A stretch of 64,000 bases of DNA, taken from Agarophyton chilense. Taxonomy: Eukaryota; Rhodophyta; Florideophyceae; Gracilariales; Gracilariaceae. The stretch spans positions 1,922,001-1,986,000 of the forward strand of contig JARGXX010000099.1 in NCBI GenBank assembly GCA_030374765.1. The letters are read 5' to 3'. The translations under genes were made by a program, and so were the position numbers. The notes under the pieces were generated by a model. That model made no database searches. It saw only the letters and a list, made by a program, of their open reading frames with translations, and had not been told where the DNA came from. The number at the start of each line of letters is the position of its first letter. The stretch's first letter is position 1. Positions 63,999 to 64,000 of this stretch are shown in pieces.

Positions 63999-64000
63999 CA

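Larger units (their letters stand above)
58736..64000 (-). mobile_element. Ty3/gypsy chromovirus-type retrotransposon (element 4), runs off the right edge
   Basis: A minus-strand element. From the right edge: RT (from 63998 leftwards, with CIDYRRLNEVT and LVYLDDIIVFS), RNase H (about 63.25-62.9 kb, with DTDASANQVG and HTDHACLRWLL), a long P/S/E-rich tail (to 62231), a chromodomain (61701-61411), an opposite-strand reading frame (59114-61009), a polypurine tract (59072-59086) and an LTR ending at 59071. No integrase core was recognised between RNase H and chromodomain. Gag and protease lie outside the window. The visible part has few breaks. Confidence 0.82.

Noticed and set aside
1-64000. CRISPR array, riboswitch, bacterial-type operon or ribosome binding sites
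   Set aside because: None seen; gene structure, introns and LTR elements show nuclear eukaryotic DNA.

Overview
The window looks like nuclear DNA of an intron-poor photosynthetic eukaryote, most likely a red alga. The evidence is: long single-exon housekeeping genes next to large LTR retrotransposons; proteins with plastid-type leaders, one with a twin-arginine thylakoid signal; a class II fructose-bisphosphate aldolase; and a tRNA-Asp gene with a short intron in its D arm, a rare arrangement best known from the red alga Cyanidioschyzon. The assignment to red algae is inference.

Layout. 1-12083 is a nest of Ty3/gypsy elements on the minus strand: a very young element (1-6726) sits inside the integrase region of an older one (6727-12083). 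12.5-42.4 kb is a host gene island: Mx/DRP4-like dynamin (-), arginyl-tRNA synthetase (-), PP6-type phosphatase catalytic subunit (-), a small Ty1/copia element (22828-27472), a plastid membrane protein of unknown function (+), a DUF1015 protein (-), a RAMA-domain nuclear protein (+), class II aldolase (+), a DnaJ-type zinc-finger protein with a thylakoid Tat signal (-), a LUC7-like U1 snRNP protein (+), an Mpo1/DUF962 membrane protein (-) and tRNA-Asp (+). 42.4-44.3 kb is AT-rich and apparently empty. 44.3-64 kb is again retrotransposon territory: gag and pol remains of a gypsy clade with an unusual zinc knuckle (44.3-48.6 kb), a broken plus-strand gypsy element related to the one at 6.7-12 kb (49278 to about 57.4 kb), a gag-like minus-strand remnant (57.4-58.7 kb), and a minus-strand gypsy element running off the right edge (about 58.7 to beyond 64 kb) that carries a 631-codon reading frame on the opposite strand.

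The host genes do not form an operon or pathway. They cover translation, splicing, glycolysis, signalling, membrane dynamics, thylakoid biogenesis and chromatin. The most unusual items are the disrupted tRNA-Asp gene, the copia element with 88-bp LTRs and a primer site matching the inside of a Met tRNA (half-tRNA priming), the antisense gene-like frame in the right-hand gypsy element, the RAMA-domain protein, and the CX2CX9HXC gag knuckle shared by two gypsy remnants.

Limits: all family calls come from reading motifs and domain order by eye. No database search, alignment program or expression evidence was available.
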